Assembly: GCA_018907035.1 (NCBI GenBank) | Contig: JACCIC010000273.1 | Span: forward strand, 393,501-457,500 | Direction of reading: 5' to 3' | Source: Sycobia sp. Sy_11 | Lineage: Eukaryota; Arthropoda; Insecta; Hymenoptera; Epichrysomallidae | Length of the DNA stretch: 64,000 bases | Shown: piece after piece, positions 27,337 to 38,786 of the stretch | Numbering within the stretch: the stretch's first letter is position 1 | How the letters are laid out: each line of letters starts with the position of its first letter | The notes under the pieces: model-generated | Told to the model about the DNA's origin: nothing | Seen by the model: the letters and a program-made list of their open reading frames with translations, nothing else | Database searches by the model: none | Translations under genes and position numbers: made by a program

Positions 27337-27565
27337 CCCGCGCACGCAGGAACTATATATCGCGCACGCAGGAACTATATATTATCGCGCACGCACTCGC
27401 TCGCGCCAGTGTGGAGTTTTGTTGCTTTCTCCCATCTGGCGCCTCCCTAGGTTGCGGATAGGGGATGGCTCGCTACAATTTGTAGAGGGCACTGAGGAAA
27501 TAAAATAGGGCGGACAGAAAAAGCTAATAGGGAGGGCCTCCCGAACTTAAGGCCAATTATGATTA
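27337..27565 (+). other. LINE 5' UTR with a 22-bp tandem unit
   Basis: Two exact copies of a 22-bp unit (CGCGCACGCAGGAACTATAT plus AT) lie at 27339-27360 and 27361-27382, followed by a partial third. The same unit occurs once at about 39152-39190 on the other strand. R1-type elements lack a standard upstream promoter of their own, and a short 5' repeat of this kind is the likely start region; no promoter motif was identified. Confidence 0.55.
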
Positions 27566-28617
27566 ATGTTTGGTATAAACAAGGATATACCCCAGGGAGT
27601 AACTCCGGCAAGACCGGTCAATCTCCTCACCGATTCCGATAGAGTGCAAGCCTCTATGGTCGGTGGTAGCCCCTCGGATTCTGGGGAGGGCAAATCAAAC
27701 ATCATCATAGATAGTACATTGAGTACTAAAGAAGATGTCATGATGGATCAAGAAATGATGGATCGTGAAATCTCCATCACGCGAAGAAACAATCATCTGG
27801 AATGACTTGGTGAGAAGATCAGCCAACTGTTGGATTTTGTTAAAGATAGGCATAGTTAAAGATAGACTAGATATACCTTGTGCGCGCAAGCTTAATGGAC
27901 GAAATAGACCTAATTCCATTTTGATTAAGGCCAATGAAGGAGTTACATACGCGGAGGTACTGCGTCAAATAAAGAATGACCCGGAGTTATCTCATGTGAA
28001 GAGTGAGGTTAACAGGATACGCAGAAATGTAAGCGGTGCCCTTGTACTTTAGTTAGAACGGACAGCCAAAGATGCACATGAGTTGGCTCGCATTGTTGAA
28101 ACTAAGGTTGGCCATAGCGCATCCACTTCGGTCCTGACTAATCTTATTACTTTGGAGATTAAAGATATAGATGAGGTCACTACAAAGGATGAATTATTAG
28201 AGGCTCTAAAAACACACTTCGAACTAAAGGAGACTAACCTACTAATTGCTCGTTCCTTGCGGCAAGCTTATGGGGGTACTCAGACGGCGGTGGTGTCTGT
28301 ACCATATAGCCACGCAGCTGAGTTACTACAGGGCATGTTTGAATTGGATGGGTCAGCTGCAGAGTTCGAAAAAAAAAACAAAAATAAAGTGCTGCTTCAG
28401 GTATTGGCAGACTGGCCTTTGAGCGGCCGTGTGCTCGGGCCCTGGCAGAACTAAACTTTGCAGGCACTGCAGTGGAAAAGACCATCTATCCAATCTGTGT
28501 GTAAACGAGCCCTGCTGTTTACTCTGTAAATGTAAAGGAAAAAAGAAGATTAACCATCCAGCATACAGCTATAAGTGCCCGATCACTGTGGAGTTTTTAA
28601 ACAGACATAAAACATGA
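27566..28617 (+). pseudogene. LINE ORF1 (gag-like nucleic-acid-binding protein), broken
   Basis: The likely start is ATG at 27566, followed by a hydrophilic, Ser/Asp-rich N-terminus. Frames then shift around 27800-27860 and again near 28050 and 28330-28440. The middle region (28083-28340) keeps a long conserved-looking stretch, LEIKDIDEVTTKDELLEALK and onward, as in R1-clade ORF1 proteins. The end carries zinc-knuckle cysteines: CRHCSGKDHLSNLC (C-x2-C-x4-H-x4-C type, 28460-28500) and then CCLLCKCKG. The expected upstream knuckle is damaged by the frameshift near the A-rich run at 28370-28385. The stop TGA at 28615-28617 overlaps the ORF2 start. The protein would coat element RNA in a ribonucleoprotein; it is not functional here. 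Confidence 0.75.
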
Positions 28618-31600
28618 GAATACTCCAACTGAATACCAACCATTGCTTAGCGGCTCATGACCTGCTGAAACAGACAATAAAGGAGCTAAGAATAGACATT
28701 GCTGCAATCTCCGAACCATATTGTGACAGGAACAGACCACAGCGCTGGATAAGTGACACAAGCAATAGAGCTGCCCTCTGGATTGGTCAAAATCGGCAGG
28801 TACTAAAGCAGTCGAGTCATCGGAGCGAATTGATATCCTGGGCTAAAATACAAGAAATATATGTCTTTAGTGTATATGCTCCTCCAAGCTTGACGGACAA
28901 GCAGTTTGAAATCCTTGTAGTGTAATCCTTGTAGCTAAATTAGTTGATGAAGCCATGGACAAGAAATCATTATTAATCGCTGGCGATTTTAACGCGTGGT
29001 CCACAGCCTGGGGAAGCGCTTCAACAAATAACAGAGGTAGTATGCTGCTTGATGGCCTTAATTCTCTTCAACTCCACGTGGTTAATAAGGGATTTGAATC
29101 CACTTTCATTAGGGGAGATAAACAATCAGTCATTGATGTAACATTCGCCAGTGATGACCTGATTCAGCGGATCCTTAATTGGAGAGTAAGCGACCTTTAC
29201 ACCCACAGTGATCACAGGGCGATCTTGTACGAGATTGCAGAGAAGAAAGTAAAGAACAAGTGCAATGAGTGGATGCCCACACTGAAATGAAACATCAGAT
29301 CGCTAGACTGTGAAGTGTTCGCCACTATAATATCAGAAGTGCATTTAGAATATGGTGCACCAGGCCATCTGGCAAATGCACTCATGAAGTATATCTCTGA
29401 AGCATGCGATGCATCGATGACTAGGACTAAGAGCGGATTTAAACTTCGTCAATCTGTCTACTGCTGGACAAATGGAATTGCAGAATTGCGCAAACAATGT
29501 CATCGCGCACGTAGACTTGCCCAAAGAGACCGCAGCCATCGTGATACATTTAATAGTTTATTTAAAGAAGCACAAAGAGCGCTTGTCAAGGCCATTAAGG
29601 CAAGCAAGCGTCGATGCTGGCTTGAACTGTGTGCAGAGGCCAACAATGACTTATGGGAACGACCATACAAAACAGTCATGGCACGATTGAGTAGGGCACC
29701 AATAAAACCCACTAGCACGGTATTGATTGATAAGATTGTTTCCGCTCTCTTTCCCAATGACACCCATGGGACTGTACTGCGCACGCAACACTCGGACGAT
29801 ATACCCACCTATAACAGAAATGGAGCTATATAATGCTTACGCTAAGACTAGAGACAATGCTGCCCCTGGTCCTGATGGTATCCCTAATGCGGCAGTTAAG
29901 TTGGCGATACAGAAGAATCCAGCTATATTTCTAAAAGTATATAATGCTTGTCTACTTGAGGGTATTTTTCCTGATTGCTGGAAAACTCAAAGGTTAGTCC
30001 TGTTACCTAAGGGCAATAAGCCACTTGATGATCCATCATCATACAGGCCATTGTATATGCTCGATACGGTAGGTAAAATATTTGAAAAAATAATATGTGG
30101 AAGCGACTGGAAGCATTCACTGAGGGATTGCACGGCTTATCCTCACGCCAATTTGGATTTCGGAAATCAAAATCAACAGTCGATGCTATTAAACTGGTAG
30201 TGTATACTGCAAGAGATGCAATCAGTGGTAAGAGATGGAAAGGTGGCACTAAACAGTATTTTGTCATTGTCGCTGTAGATGTCAAAAATGCTTTTAATTC
30301 AGCGCGCTGGTCTTCTATTATGAATTCGCTTAAAGAGTTCGGAGTACCTGGTTATCTACAGAATGTCGTGGCCAGCTACTTTGAGAATAGGATAATATTA
30401 TACCGAACGGATGAAGGCATTGTATCGCATAAGGTTACTGCGGGAGTCCCTCAGGGCTCGGCTATGGGACCTATATTGTGGAATATTATGTATGATGGCG
30501 TGTTGAGGATTCCACAACCGCCTGGTTCAATAAGACTAGGGTACGCCGACGATATCGCTCTAGTAGTGACGGCTAAGACCCTTGATGAACTCACTGGAAA
30601 TGCCAATGAGGCAATCAGCAACATCAATAGATGGATTAAGTCGGCTGGCCTACAATTATCGGAGCACATGACAGAAGTAGTTCTTGTCAGCAGTCGTAAG
30701 AAGGTAGATAGTTTTACTCTTAAAGTTGGTAGCTGCCGCATTAGTTCTACGCCATCTTTACGATACTTGGGTGTACAGCTTGATGCCAGGTTAAACTTCA
30801 AATAGCATCTAAAGATATCTGGCGAAACAGCGCAACGAGTTTCAGCTGCCTTGTGTCGACTCATACCTAACATTGGTGGCCCACGCCCACCCCAGAGGAA
30901 GCTATTAGCTTATGTTGTTAATTCTGTCAGCATGTATACAGCGCCAATCTGGCATCATGCATGTGGAATTAAATTTTATTGTGAGCTGGCCATTGCGACC
31001 CGTCGCCGCTCCTGTATACGTATTATTAGTGGTTACAGGACAGTATCCACCGACGCTGCTGAGGTACTTGCCGGAATTCTTCCTTTCGATTTAGCTGCAG
31101 ATGAACTGGCTAGGCTGCACAACATATGTAAGGCTGCAGTGGATTCTCTACAAGGTGCTAAAAACGTGGAACGTCAACGTTCTATAGAAATATGGCAAAA
31201 ACGATGGAACGATTCTAGCAAAGGCCGATGGACATATCGTATCCTTCCAGACATACACAGATGGATCAACAGGAAACACGGGGAACTAGATTTCCACCTA
31301 ACCCAGTTGCTGACTGGACATGGTTGTTTTAGATTCTATTTCCACCGTTTTCACCTGGATAATAATGATTTCTGCCACATATGTTCGACATTGGTCGAGG
31401 ATGCCGAGCATATACTAGTGAGCTGCCCTCGTTTTAGAACACAACGTGAGCACTTGATCAACATCATCAATAAGCCAATAAGACCAGAGAGCATCCTATC
31501 AATAATGCTGGAATCTTCTGAAAACTGGAAGGCAGTAGCCAGTTTCGCAAAAGAGGTGATGACCAAACTCAGAAATGCCGATAGAATTAGGCTAGCTAAT

Positions 31601-31639
31601 TCTATTTTAAGATGCAGAGGACGAACACCGAACCCCTGA
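28614..31639 (+). pseudogene. LINE ORF2 (endonuclease-reverse transcriptase), broken
   Basis: The frame opens with ATG at 28614, followed by the endonuclease start (LQLNTNHCLAAHDLL, then ISEPY), GDFNAWSTAWGS at about 28980-29020 and SDHRAILYE near 29206. Reverse transcriptase motifs follow: AAPGPDGIPN (29860-29890), VAVDVKNAFNSA (30270-30305), PQGSAMGP (near 30450) and the catalytic YADD at 30542-30553. The C-terminal finger CHICSTLVEDAEHILVSC starts at 31373. Lesions are a 14-bp tandem duplication at 28911-28934, an in-frame TGA at 29288, a frameshift near 29790-29830 restored near 30095, and an in-frame TAG at 30803. It would have nicked the target and primed reverse transcription; this copy cannot make a full protein. 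Confidence 0.85.
28911..28934 (+). repeat. 14-bp tandem duplication inside the LINE endonuclease
   Basis: The unit ATCCTTGTAGTGTA is followed at once by ATCCTTGTAG. Removing one 14-bp unit restores the frame from the endonuclease start into MDKKSLLIAGDFNAW, so the duplication arose after the element was intact. It adds a frameshift and a stop codon. Confidence 0.85.
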
Positions 31640-31679
31640 TCACTTGTGTGGATGGATAAATATACGTACTTACATATTA

Positions 31680-31702
31680 CGTGTACAAATAAGATTCCGC
31701 CG
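31680..31702 (+). repeat. mariner left terminal inverted repeat
   Basis: The repeat starts CGTGTACAAATAAG and ends TTCCGCCG, preceded by the target TA at 31678-31679. It matches the right repeat in 21 of 23 positions. Confidence 0.88.
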
Positions 31703-31744
31703 TTTTTTTATAAAGAAATAAGTATTTATTGTAAATAAAAGGTA

Positions 31745-32789
31745 CACATAATGTTGCCCATCACTTTCTACTACTTTTGACCATCTTTCGCGCAACAAGT
31801 GGATACTCTGTTTAAAAAATTGCTCATCTTTTGAGGCGATCCACGAATCGACCCATTTCTTCAATTCCTCATAAAAAGTGAAGTGCTACTCAGCCAGACC
31901 ATGAGTCATTGATCGGAAAGGTGGTGGTTTGAAGGAGCAATGTCTGGTGAATACGGTGGGTGGGGTAGGACGTCCCAATTCAGTGCTTCTAACGTTTCCT
32001 TTAGGATTTTTGTAACATGTATCCGAGCGTTGTTATGCTGAAAAATGACTTCATCGTGCCTTTTGGCATGTTGTGGGTATTTAATCTTCAATGCTCGGCT
32101 CAATTGCACCAGCTGTTGTTTGTAACGTTCCCCGGTGACGGTTTGATTGTGTTGAAGTACATCGTAATAAATTAATCCAAGCTGATCCCACCAAATGCAC
32201 AGCTTTAGCTTCTTGCCATGAATGTTTAGTTTGGCCATCGAAGTAGAGGCATGCCTGGGCTTACCCCATGACTTTCTACGCTTTGGGTTGTTGTAGTGAA
32301 TCCACTTTTCGTCTTCCGTCACGATTCGATGTAGAAATCCTTTGCGATGTTGCCCTTTGAGCAATTGTTCGCAAGCGAACAAGCGACGCTCGACGTCTTT
32401 TAGCTTCAGTTCGTAAGGAACCCAATTTCCTTGCTTTTGGATCATGCCCAGGGTTTTGAGACGTTGTGAAATAGCTTGTTGAGTTACTGCTAACTCTTGT
32501 GCAAGTTCTTCTTGTGTTTGGCACAGATCTTCCTCCAGTAAAGCTTCAAATTCTGGGTCACCATGAATTTTGGGCCTTCCACTGCGTGTTTTGTCTTCCA
32601 CATCAAAACAACCACTTTTAAATTTTTGGAACCATTCCCGACAACTTATCTGACTCAAATTAGCATCACTATATGCTTCTATGACTAGCCAATGTACTTC
32701 AGTTGCAGATTGCTTTAAATGAATATTATCAATTTACAGTAAATTAACAATTTCCGCAAATGACGCTTACTTGGCTCAAAACTTGACAT
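31745..32789 (-). pseudogene. mariner transposase, disabled
   Basis: The ATG at 32789 opens MSSFEPSKRHLRK, then a frameshift near 32700 passes into the main frame. That frame carries the helix-turn-helix DNA-binding region (TQEELAQELAVTQQAISQRL) and a WVPYEL linker. The DD34D catalytic core follows: the first Asp is kept in TEDEKWIHY, but the second (normally HDNA) reads QHNNARIH and the third (normally PSDYH) reads PSNHH, both Asp to Asn. The frame shifts again near 31915, and a TAG stop interrupts the C-terminal part before WVDSWIASKDEQFF. Without two of three metal-binding aspartates it cannot catalyse transposition. Confidence 0.9.
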
Positions 32790-32935
32790 ATTAACACGAT
32801 GAAAACGAAGTGATGCTAGCAAAAAGTCAGAGTTATTAAAAAGTTATACTGTTTCCAGATGTCAACATATACTATACGACTTTTTACAGCTGACAATGTC
32901 GATGTTATTTTATCTGTGGCGCCATCTTTTCAAAT

Positions 32936-32958
32936 CGGCGGAAACTTATTTGTACACC
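32936..32958 (-). repeat. mariner right terminal inverted repeat
   Basis: Read on the minus strand it starts GGTGTACAAATAAG and ends TTCCGCCG, followed on the plus strand by TA at 32959-32960. Confidence 0.88.
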
Positions 32959-32960
32959 TA

Positions 32961-35900
32961 ATATATATACACACGGATATAGATATATATACATGGTGCG
33001 TTATGTTTCAAATAGCCGTTATAGAAACAATATAGTTTGAGCTTTCTTTGTAAGTCAAGTCATTAAAAATTGAAATTAGAGGGCTTGAATTATAGTCCCT
33101 TACTTATTTGTTCAGTGTACGAGCCTTGACGTATGGTGTAGTCTTCACAATCATTTTTTAAGATAAGCTGTGCACTGAAAAATATATCTCTGATAGTACT
33201 ATATATCTGTATTTTAAAACATAGAAGCTTTGTCATCATTTTTTGGGTATACGATCGACATTTTGTTATGGTTCTACCGATATCACTATCTTGGCGTTTA
33301 TTGCGAGAAACTTAGTGTGAGTGGTACGTATTCAATACAGTTACCTTATGTAGGAATAAATCGCTCTTAATCGATTTATATGTGGTAGAGCTTGTATTTT
33401 ATTTTTTACATCGGTCAGACTGACGATCTGGCATTATTAACTAGAGGCAAGCTGATCAGACGTCTCAGTTTGAAAGTTTCACAAGTATTGCAAGTGCCTT
33501 TATAGAAAGTGAATAATAGATTTACTATTAGCCTTTTATGAGTTATAGACATTTACCTTTTACAGTATTGCTACATATATACTATAATTGATCAGAAAGA
33601 AGCAGATCGATCCACCATGAAAATCCGAACTGCTGTTGGAATGTTATTTCATAAACAAGTCTGGTTGGTCAGCTTTTCGATTTCATGAATATCATAGCAT
33701 CTTCTATTTCAGTGTGTAATATCATAGCATCTTCTATTTCAAATGGATATCACGTAGAGGTGAAATCACAGCTAAAAGCTTAGGCTGCATATGTTCTTGT
33801 AGTATTATTGAAGAGACACTATATCTGCAAGCAAGTTATTAAATAAAGTTAATAAATTCATTCAGTTAGTTAATAAATTCATTCAGTCATTCGAAAATTA
33901 TATCATACAGACTTACATAAAATATTCATTCGCTTAAAGAGCCCTTATGAGAATTTAGTAACTGAAATGATTGAATTGAAAATAAATCTGTACTTACTTC
34001 CTACAGCTCTTACATGATCTGTGTTGACGTTCTGCTTACAAATGTAGAAAGTATCCAAAATTTTTAAAGAAATTCGATAGTATTATTGTTTTATTGAATT
34101 TAATGGAGCCATTGATTCCTAGATGATAAGGCTTTTTGAAAGAATACTATCTGAGAATTAGACTCTGAAATAGTTAGTTGATTTTTATCAAACATCTTGA
34201 TGGCTTTAACCATCGCCATGTCATTATCAGTACAATTATCTGAGTAGGCTATAAAGTTAATACGTTTCTTGATTTTCAGAAATTTTCACAGTGAATAAAA
34301 CGTATTACTCTGATAATTCCAATTCCTGTAAGGTATCTTGAGGACAAGTTACTGTTTTTATCGAATTTTATTATACTTGCCGTAAATACTACTAAGAAGA
34401 TCTGAAATTTAACTTTTAATAAGTACCAGCTAATTCATATGGGTAGTTTCTAGGATTTCCATGATTGAATAATTCGGTACGTTATGATCATTGAACAGGT
34501 TACATATGTCGTACCTTCGTTCAGCTGTGTTGATACTGTATTGTATCAAGTGACGCGTAGTCAGACGTCCGTAATTATCAGTTGTTCCGAGGGTTTCAGT
34601 TCTCGATAAACAGATGTGACTAGAGCTGATAAATATTCCCATAATGTGCTAATAAGTGGGGGATAGTTGAAAAGTAGTAGTTATTGAAGAATGACGGAGT
34701 TACAAAGATGAAGCAAGCTTCGTTTGTAATGATTGCACATAGGCCTCTGAACATTGGAATTAATAACGATGGGATTTTTTAGGTAAGTTTTCCGATATTT
34801 GTTAAATTTTCACTAAACGAAATTCCAGTTTAGCACGTAGGCTCAGAATACAAAAGGGGGCGCCAAAACAGACACGGGATAGTAGTTGATGCTATAGTGC
34901 GGTATAATTTGTAATGTAGGTATTAGCAGACCTGCTTTCATCCATTTTGTTTACTATATCAAGGTTTATGCTATCCCGGGAACAAGTTGAAACAGACAGA
35001 AAGACACTTGGTTTGACCGCAAAAACAGTGACTGCTTTATGAATGAATCTTTTACGATAATAAACTTCGAAGCTTGATTTTCTAGTATCAATCTGGCTTT
35101 GTTTGTGAGTCTTGTTTTTCTGATATGTTTACCCTTGATCTGTCATCAGTCTGTGATTAGATTATTGAAGCCGGTAGCAGGCTGGAAATGTCAGCTTGAG
35201 ATGAGGTGGGTTCAAGATTATGGGTTCAAGATACATTCAACTAACATTTATTTAAATTGAATTAAATTAGCGAAGCAAATTTAAGAATAATTTTGAATAT
35301 ATACATCAATGTATCAATAAATTAAACTAAATTTTAGTAATAATAGATTTAAGTTTCGATATTCATGTAAGTGCATATACATTAAGTCTGTCAATGCTAT
35401 GAATTTATTAGAATATTCATTTTATTACTGTCAGTTTTTAGGATTATTTCTTAAATTATTTTTAATTATGAATTAGAAATTTTGTAAATGACAGGTAAAT
35501 CAGATATAATTTAGCTATAATATTTTATTAAGTATTCATATGTATTTATTTTTTGATATGTGAGCATAATATAATAAAGTGTCATTTATTGAAACTTTGG
35601 TGCAAATCTTACAAATCATTTAAATATTTTTTGCGCTAATTTTTAAAATTTTTTAAAAAATTACATAAACTTCGTTCAGTTAAAAATCGTTCTAAATTCA
35701 AATAAGATTATATGTTCAGAAACATCATGAATATTATGCTTTTATTCACCGAAAAATATATTTGAAGTAGCGAGAAGAAAAAATTTGCATATGAATTAGT
35801 AACTGACTATAATAATAGAATAGTAATTTACTATTTTAGATACTTTTCATTTAAAAATAATGGGAATGAATTTCCATTTGGACAGATAAATCATTAGGTA

Positions 35901-37970
35901 TTTAGTTTCTTATTATTTTAAGTTCGTTTTATAATCGCCGAAGAAAATTAGTTCTTCGATGAGGTGAGCCTCGTAAATCAAATGACATAAAAATTTTTAA
36001 CACAGATAGGGAAGCAAATAAAAAAAAGTACGTTACTACTCTTATATCTGTTTTTAGATATAGACAGTATATTATACGAGGTGTAAGACCTATAAGTCAT
36101 ACTTTTTCAAAATTCTATATTTTCTTCCTATGCTCGACATTCTAATAGTACGTATGTATGTATGTAATAAATTCAAGCGACAAATATTATGTTAAAAAAT
36201 TCTATAATAATATGAGTAATTATACCTAATTCGGATTGTTTATGTTGATTTCCGAATGTAATGTCATACAATGATTATAGAAATGCAGATGTATATTAAG
36301 CTGTCTCATATTGGAAAATTTTGTATAATATGGATTATTAAAAAATTGAAATACAGTTATTATTGACTTAGTTAAATTTTCTTAACTACTTAATAAAAAT
36401 AGACCGCTTAAAATTGTAGTAGATCATTTATATGTAAAGAGGCTTATAAATAATATCTATAAAAAATATCTATATAATGATATTTTTACAAAAAATTAAT
36501 TATATTATTAAACTAATAAACTAATAAACATGTCAAGTCGATAAGATATAACTTGTTGAGATTGTTTCATACATTTTTTTATTGTACTTTATCAAATGAC
36601 TAAATAAATTACATCAAATCAAATAATCCGTGCAAGATATATTGTACTTATATAATATACAAGCTATATAACAGAATTGATAATTAAATTATTTATAAAT
36701 TTCTGCCATATAAATCTGATGGAAATTATTTTATATTTGTTGGCTAAGAAATGAAAACAAAGAGATAATTTTGCAGTCTTATATGTCATTACAAAGAATT
36801 TAAATTCCCTCAAATGTTGTACATTTCTTATTATTGGATAAATGTTGCCGAATGTATCGTTGAAAAAATATTGGAATTCTAAAATATTGGAAAAATTTAT
36901 TAATTTATTAATTTCATTCGAATTCATTCGAGTTATATTGTTATAATTATATTATATGATTATAAACAATATTTAAATTTATAATTATAAAGAAGTTGTC
37001 ATTTACTATTGTATATTTACTTGAATGCCAACAAAATATATAATCGAGATACATGATCAAAATGGCTTATTTAATAGCTTATTACAATTTTTAAATACAT
37101 TTATAATCTAGCAATTATAACATATTAAGAAAAATAATTACATCCATTCTTGTAGTCTATTACAAATATATATATATTGCAGAATTCGCTTGTTCAAAAA
37201 TTTTCTATAGTATAATTTGGCATGTTTATAATGTATTATTTTTACAAACTAGAAAGTTTTGTCACAAAATATGTAGGAATCACGATGCAAGTAGATAGAC
37301 AGACTTTCACTATCGTTAGTAGTAACCGTTATCTCTTCATCTTTTTTTATATTATTCCTTAAAATGTATTTCTTATTCAATTTTAACTCGTTTATTAATT
37401 CAAACAGAGAATAATTGATATACCATATGCAAGATCGAAAAGAATATTTTGCTATAAAATACTAAATTAAAACAATGTCTTCTATTATAAGTCTTGATAG
37501 TTTTTTGTTGTACACGCATGATTACATTACAATAGCTTACATTACAGTTGTTTATCTTAATAAACCTAAATCTAAAAGCTCACTTCTCAAGAAATTAAAT
37601 TAAACGGAAATGTTAAAGAAAATTTTCGTTAAATCGAATAATTCGTTATCACATTTATCATACAATTCCACTGGGTAATGCACGATCCCAGGTACTTTCG
37701 GGTTTACAAAAAAAGAATCATCCAATAAGTTGTCACACATTTGTATTTTTTAGATACGGTATTCTTCTCGAAAAATAGAGTAAATGTATCTATATCCAGT
37801 CTAATTACTCGTCCATCCCACGATTGTGGCCATAAGCTTATATATATATCATGAATTTCAATATACGAATTCTCCGTGGTTCACACATACCAAAAGCTAT
37901 TAATGTCAGTGCACGTTCCCATAAACTTAAGATATGATGCGCACCGCAGTCGATTTTACATTATGTTCAA
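32961..37970. other. AT-rich sequence, no gene recognised
   Basis: About 5 kb of AT-rich sequence with few open frames. It has small direct duplications (about 33687-33741, repeated ATCATAGCATCTTCTATTTC; 33847-33886, repeated GTTAATAAATTCATTCAGT) but no identifiable element. Confidence 0.5.
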
Positions 37971-37974
37971 CGAT

Positions 37975-37978
<4 letters not shown>

Positions 37979-38057
<79 letters not shown>
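37979..38057. repeat. (CA)n microsatellite
   Basis: About 78 bp of uninterrupted CA, downstream of the SDR gene. Confidence 0.95.
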
Positions 38058-38058
<1 letters not shown>

Positions 38059-38206
38059 ATGCATATGTATGTATATATAGATATAGATATGGAAAACTCG
38101 CCTTGATAAGTCGCGTCGCGGCGCCCCGTGCTGAAAGTGATAGATTCAACAAAAGGGCCAGGGAAATCCTCGCGGGTACGAGGCGCTGCATTTATTTATC
38201 GGGCAG

Positions 38207-38210
<4 letters not shown>

Positions 38211-38242
<32 letters not shown>

Positions 38243-38369
38243 TAGTGAGAGAGGTTGACATAGCCTGTATGTATTATTTATCGACCTCGTCAGCTGGCGC
38301 CGAATAACAATATAGAACGTATTTTTTATCCCCCCTTTCTTTCGGAATTCCTTCCATTTCTTTTCTTCT

Positions 38370-38413
<44 letters not shown>
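38211..38413. repeat. (GA)n and (CT)n arrays in inverted orientation
   Basis: GA at 38211-38239 and CT at 38374-38413; in a transcript spanning both they could base-pair. They lie in the likely SDR 3' UTR or just beyond. Confidence 0.9.
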
Positions 38414-38417
<4 letters not shown>

Positions 38418-38688
38418 TCTTCCCGGGCGCGCAGGGGGTTGATGCCGGCGCTTTGGAAAAAGCGCCCGATGCGACGACGAGGCTACTCGAACGGGATGTG
38501 TGAACCGTCGAGTGTCCGTGGTTTCGTGCACACGTACGGTACCGCGCAAGCCTATCTATCTAGAATAGATAGAGCTGTACAGATGGGGGTGGGGAGGGCA
38601 TTGTACATAAGCCGGAGGCCCCCACCCCCCGCCCGGTCTGACGTATGGGTGTGCATGCCCTCTTCTCCTGTGTACGCCTGTATACAAC

Positions 38689-38715
38689 AAAAAAAAAAAA
38701 AAAAAAAAAAAAAAA
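38689..38715. repeat. Poly-A run (poly-T in the SDR sense)
   Basis: About 26 A, roughly 75 bp past the SDR stop codon. Confidence 0.95.
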
Positions 38716-38786
38716 TGCGCGTCTCGCCCGAGCTCGCGCGTCGGTCGTCAAGGCTGTACGTACATGCACGCGCTCGTTATGATGCA

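Larger units (their letters stand above)
27337..31677 (+). mobile_element. R1-clade non-LTR retrotransposon (LINE), about 4.3 kb, mutated
   Basis: The element has two overlapping reading frames, a gag-like ORF1 with CCHC knuckles and an ORF2 with apurinic-type endonuclease, reverse transcriptase and a C-terminal CCHC. That layout, and the ATGA stop-start overlap, are those of the R1 clade. The 5' end directly follows an (AC)n run (27309-27336) and starts with a tandemly repeated GC-rich unit of 22 bp. No poly-A tail is seen; the 3' boundary is set by a mariner insertion at 31678. R1-clade families Waldo and Mino are known to insert into ACAY or AC repeats, so this copy may belong near them. 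At least four disabling changes make it inactive. Confidence 0.85.
31680..32958 (-). mobile_element. mariner-family DNA transposon, full length (1279 bp), inactive
   Basis: The element is bounded by TA dinucleotides (31678-31679 and 32959-32960), the duplicated mariner target. Its terminal inverted repeats are about 23 bp with two mismatches, both reading GTGTACAAATAAG next to the end. Length and a roughly 170-bp leader before the transposase start fit mariner elements of the Mos1/Mboumar (mauritiana-like) type. It encodes a decayed transposase on the minus strand and sits directly after the 3' end of the R1-clade LINE. Confidence 0.9.

Noticed and set aside
32656..32658. Apparent transposase start just before SQISCREWF in the 31.7-kb mariner
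   Set aside because: The codon is TTG, not ATG; the family start is the ATG at 32789 with a frameshift between.
34860..34985. CGGGATAG and CTATCCCG pair as possible transposon ends
   Set aside because: Only eight matching bases about 100 bp apart, with no target duplication; likely chance.
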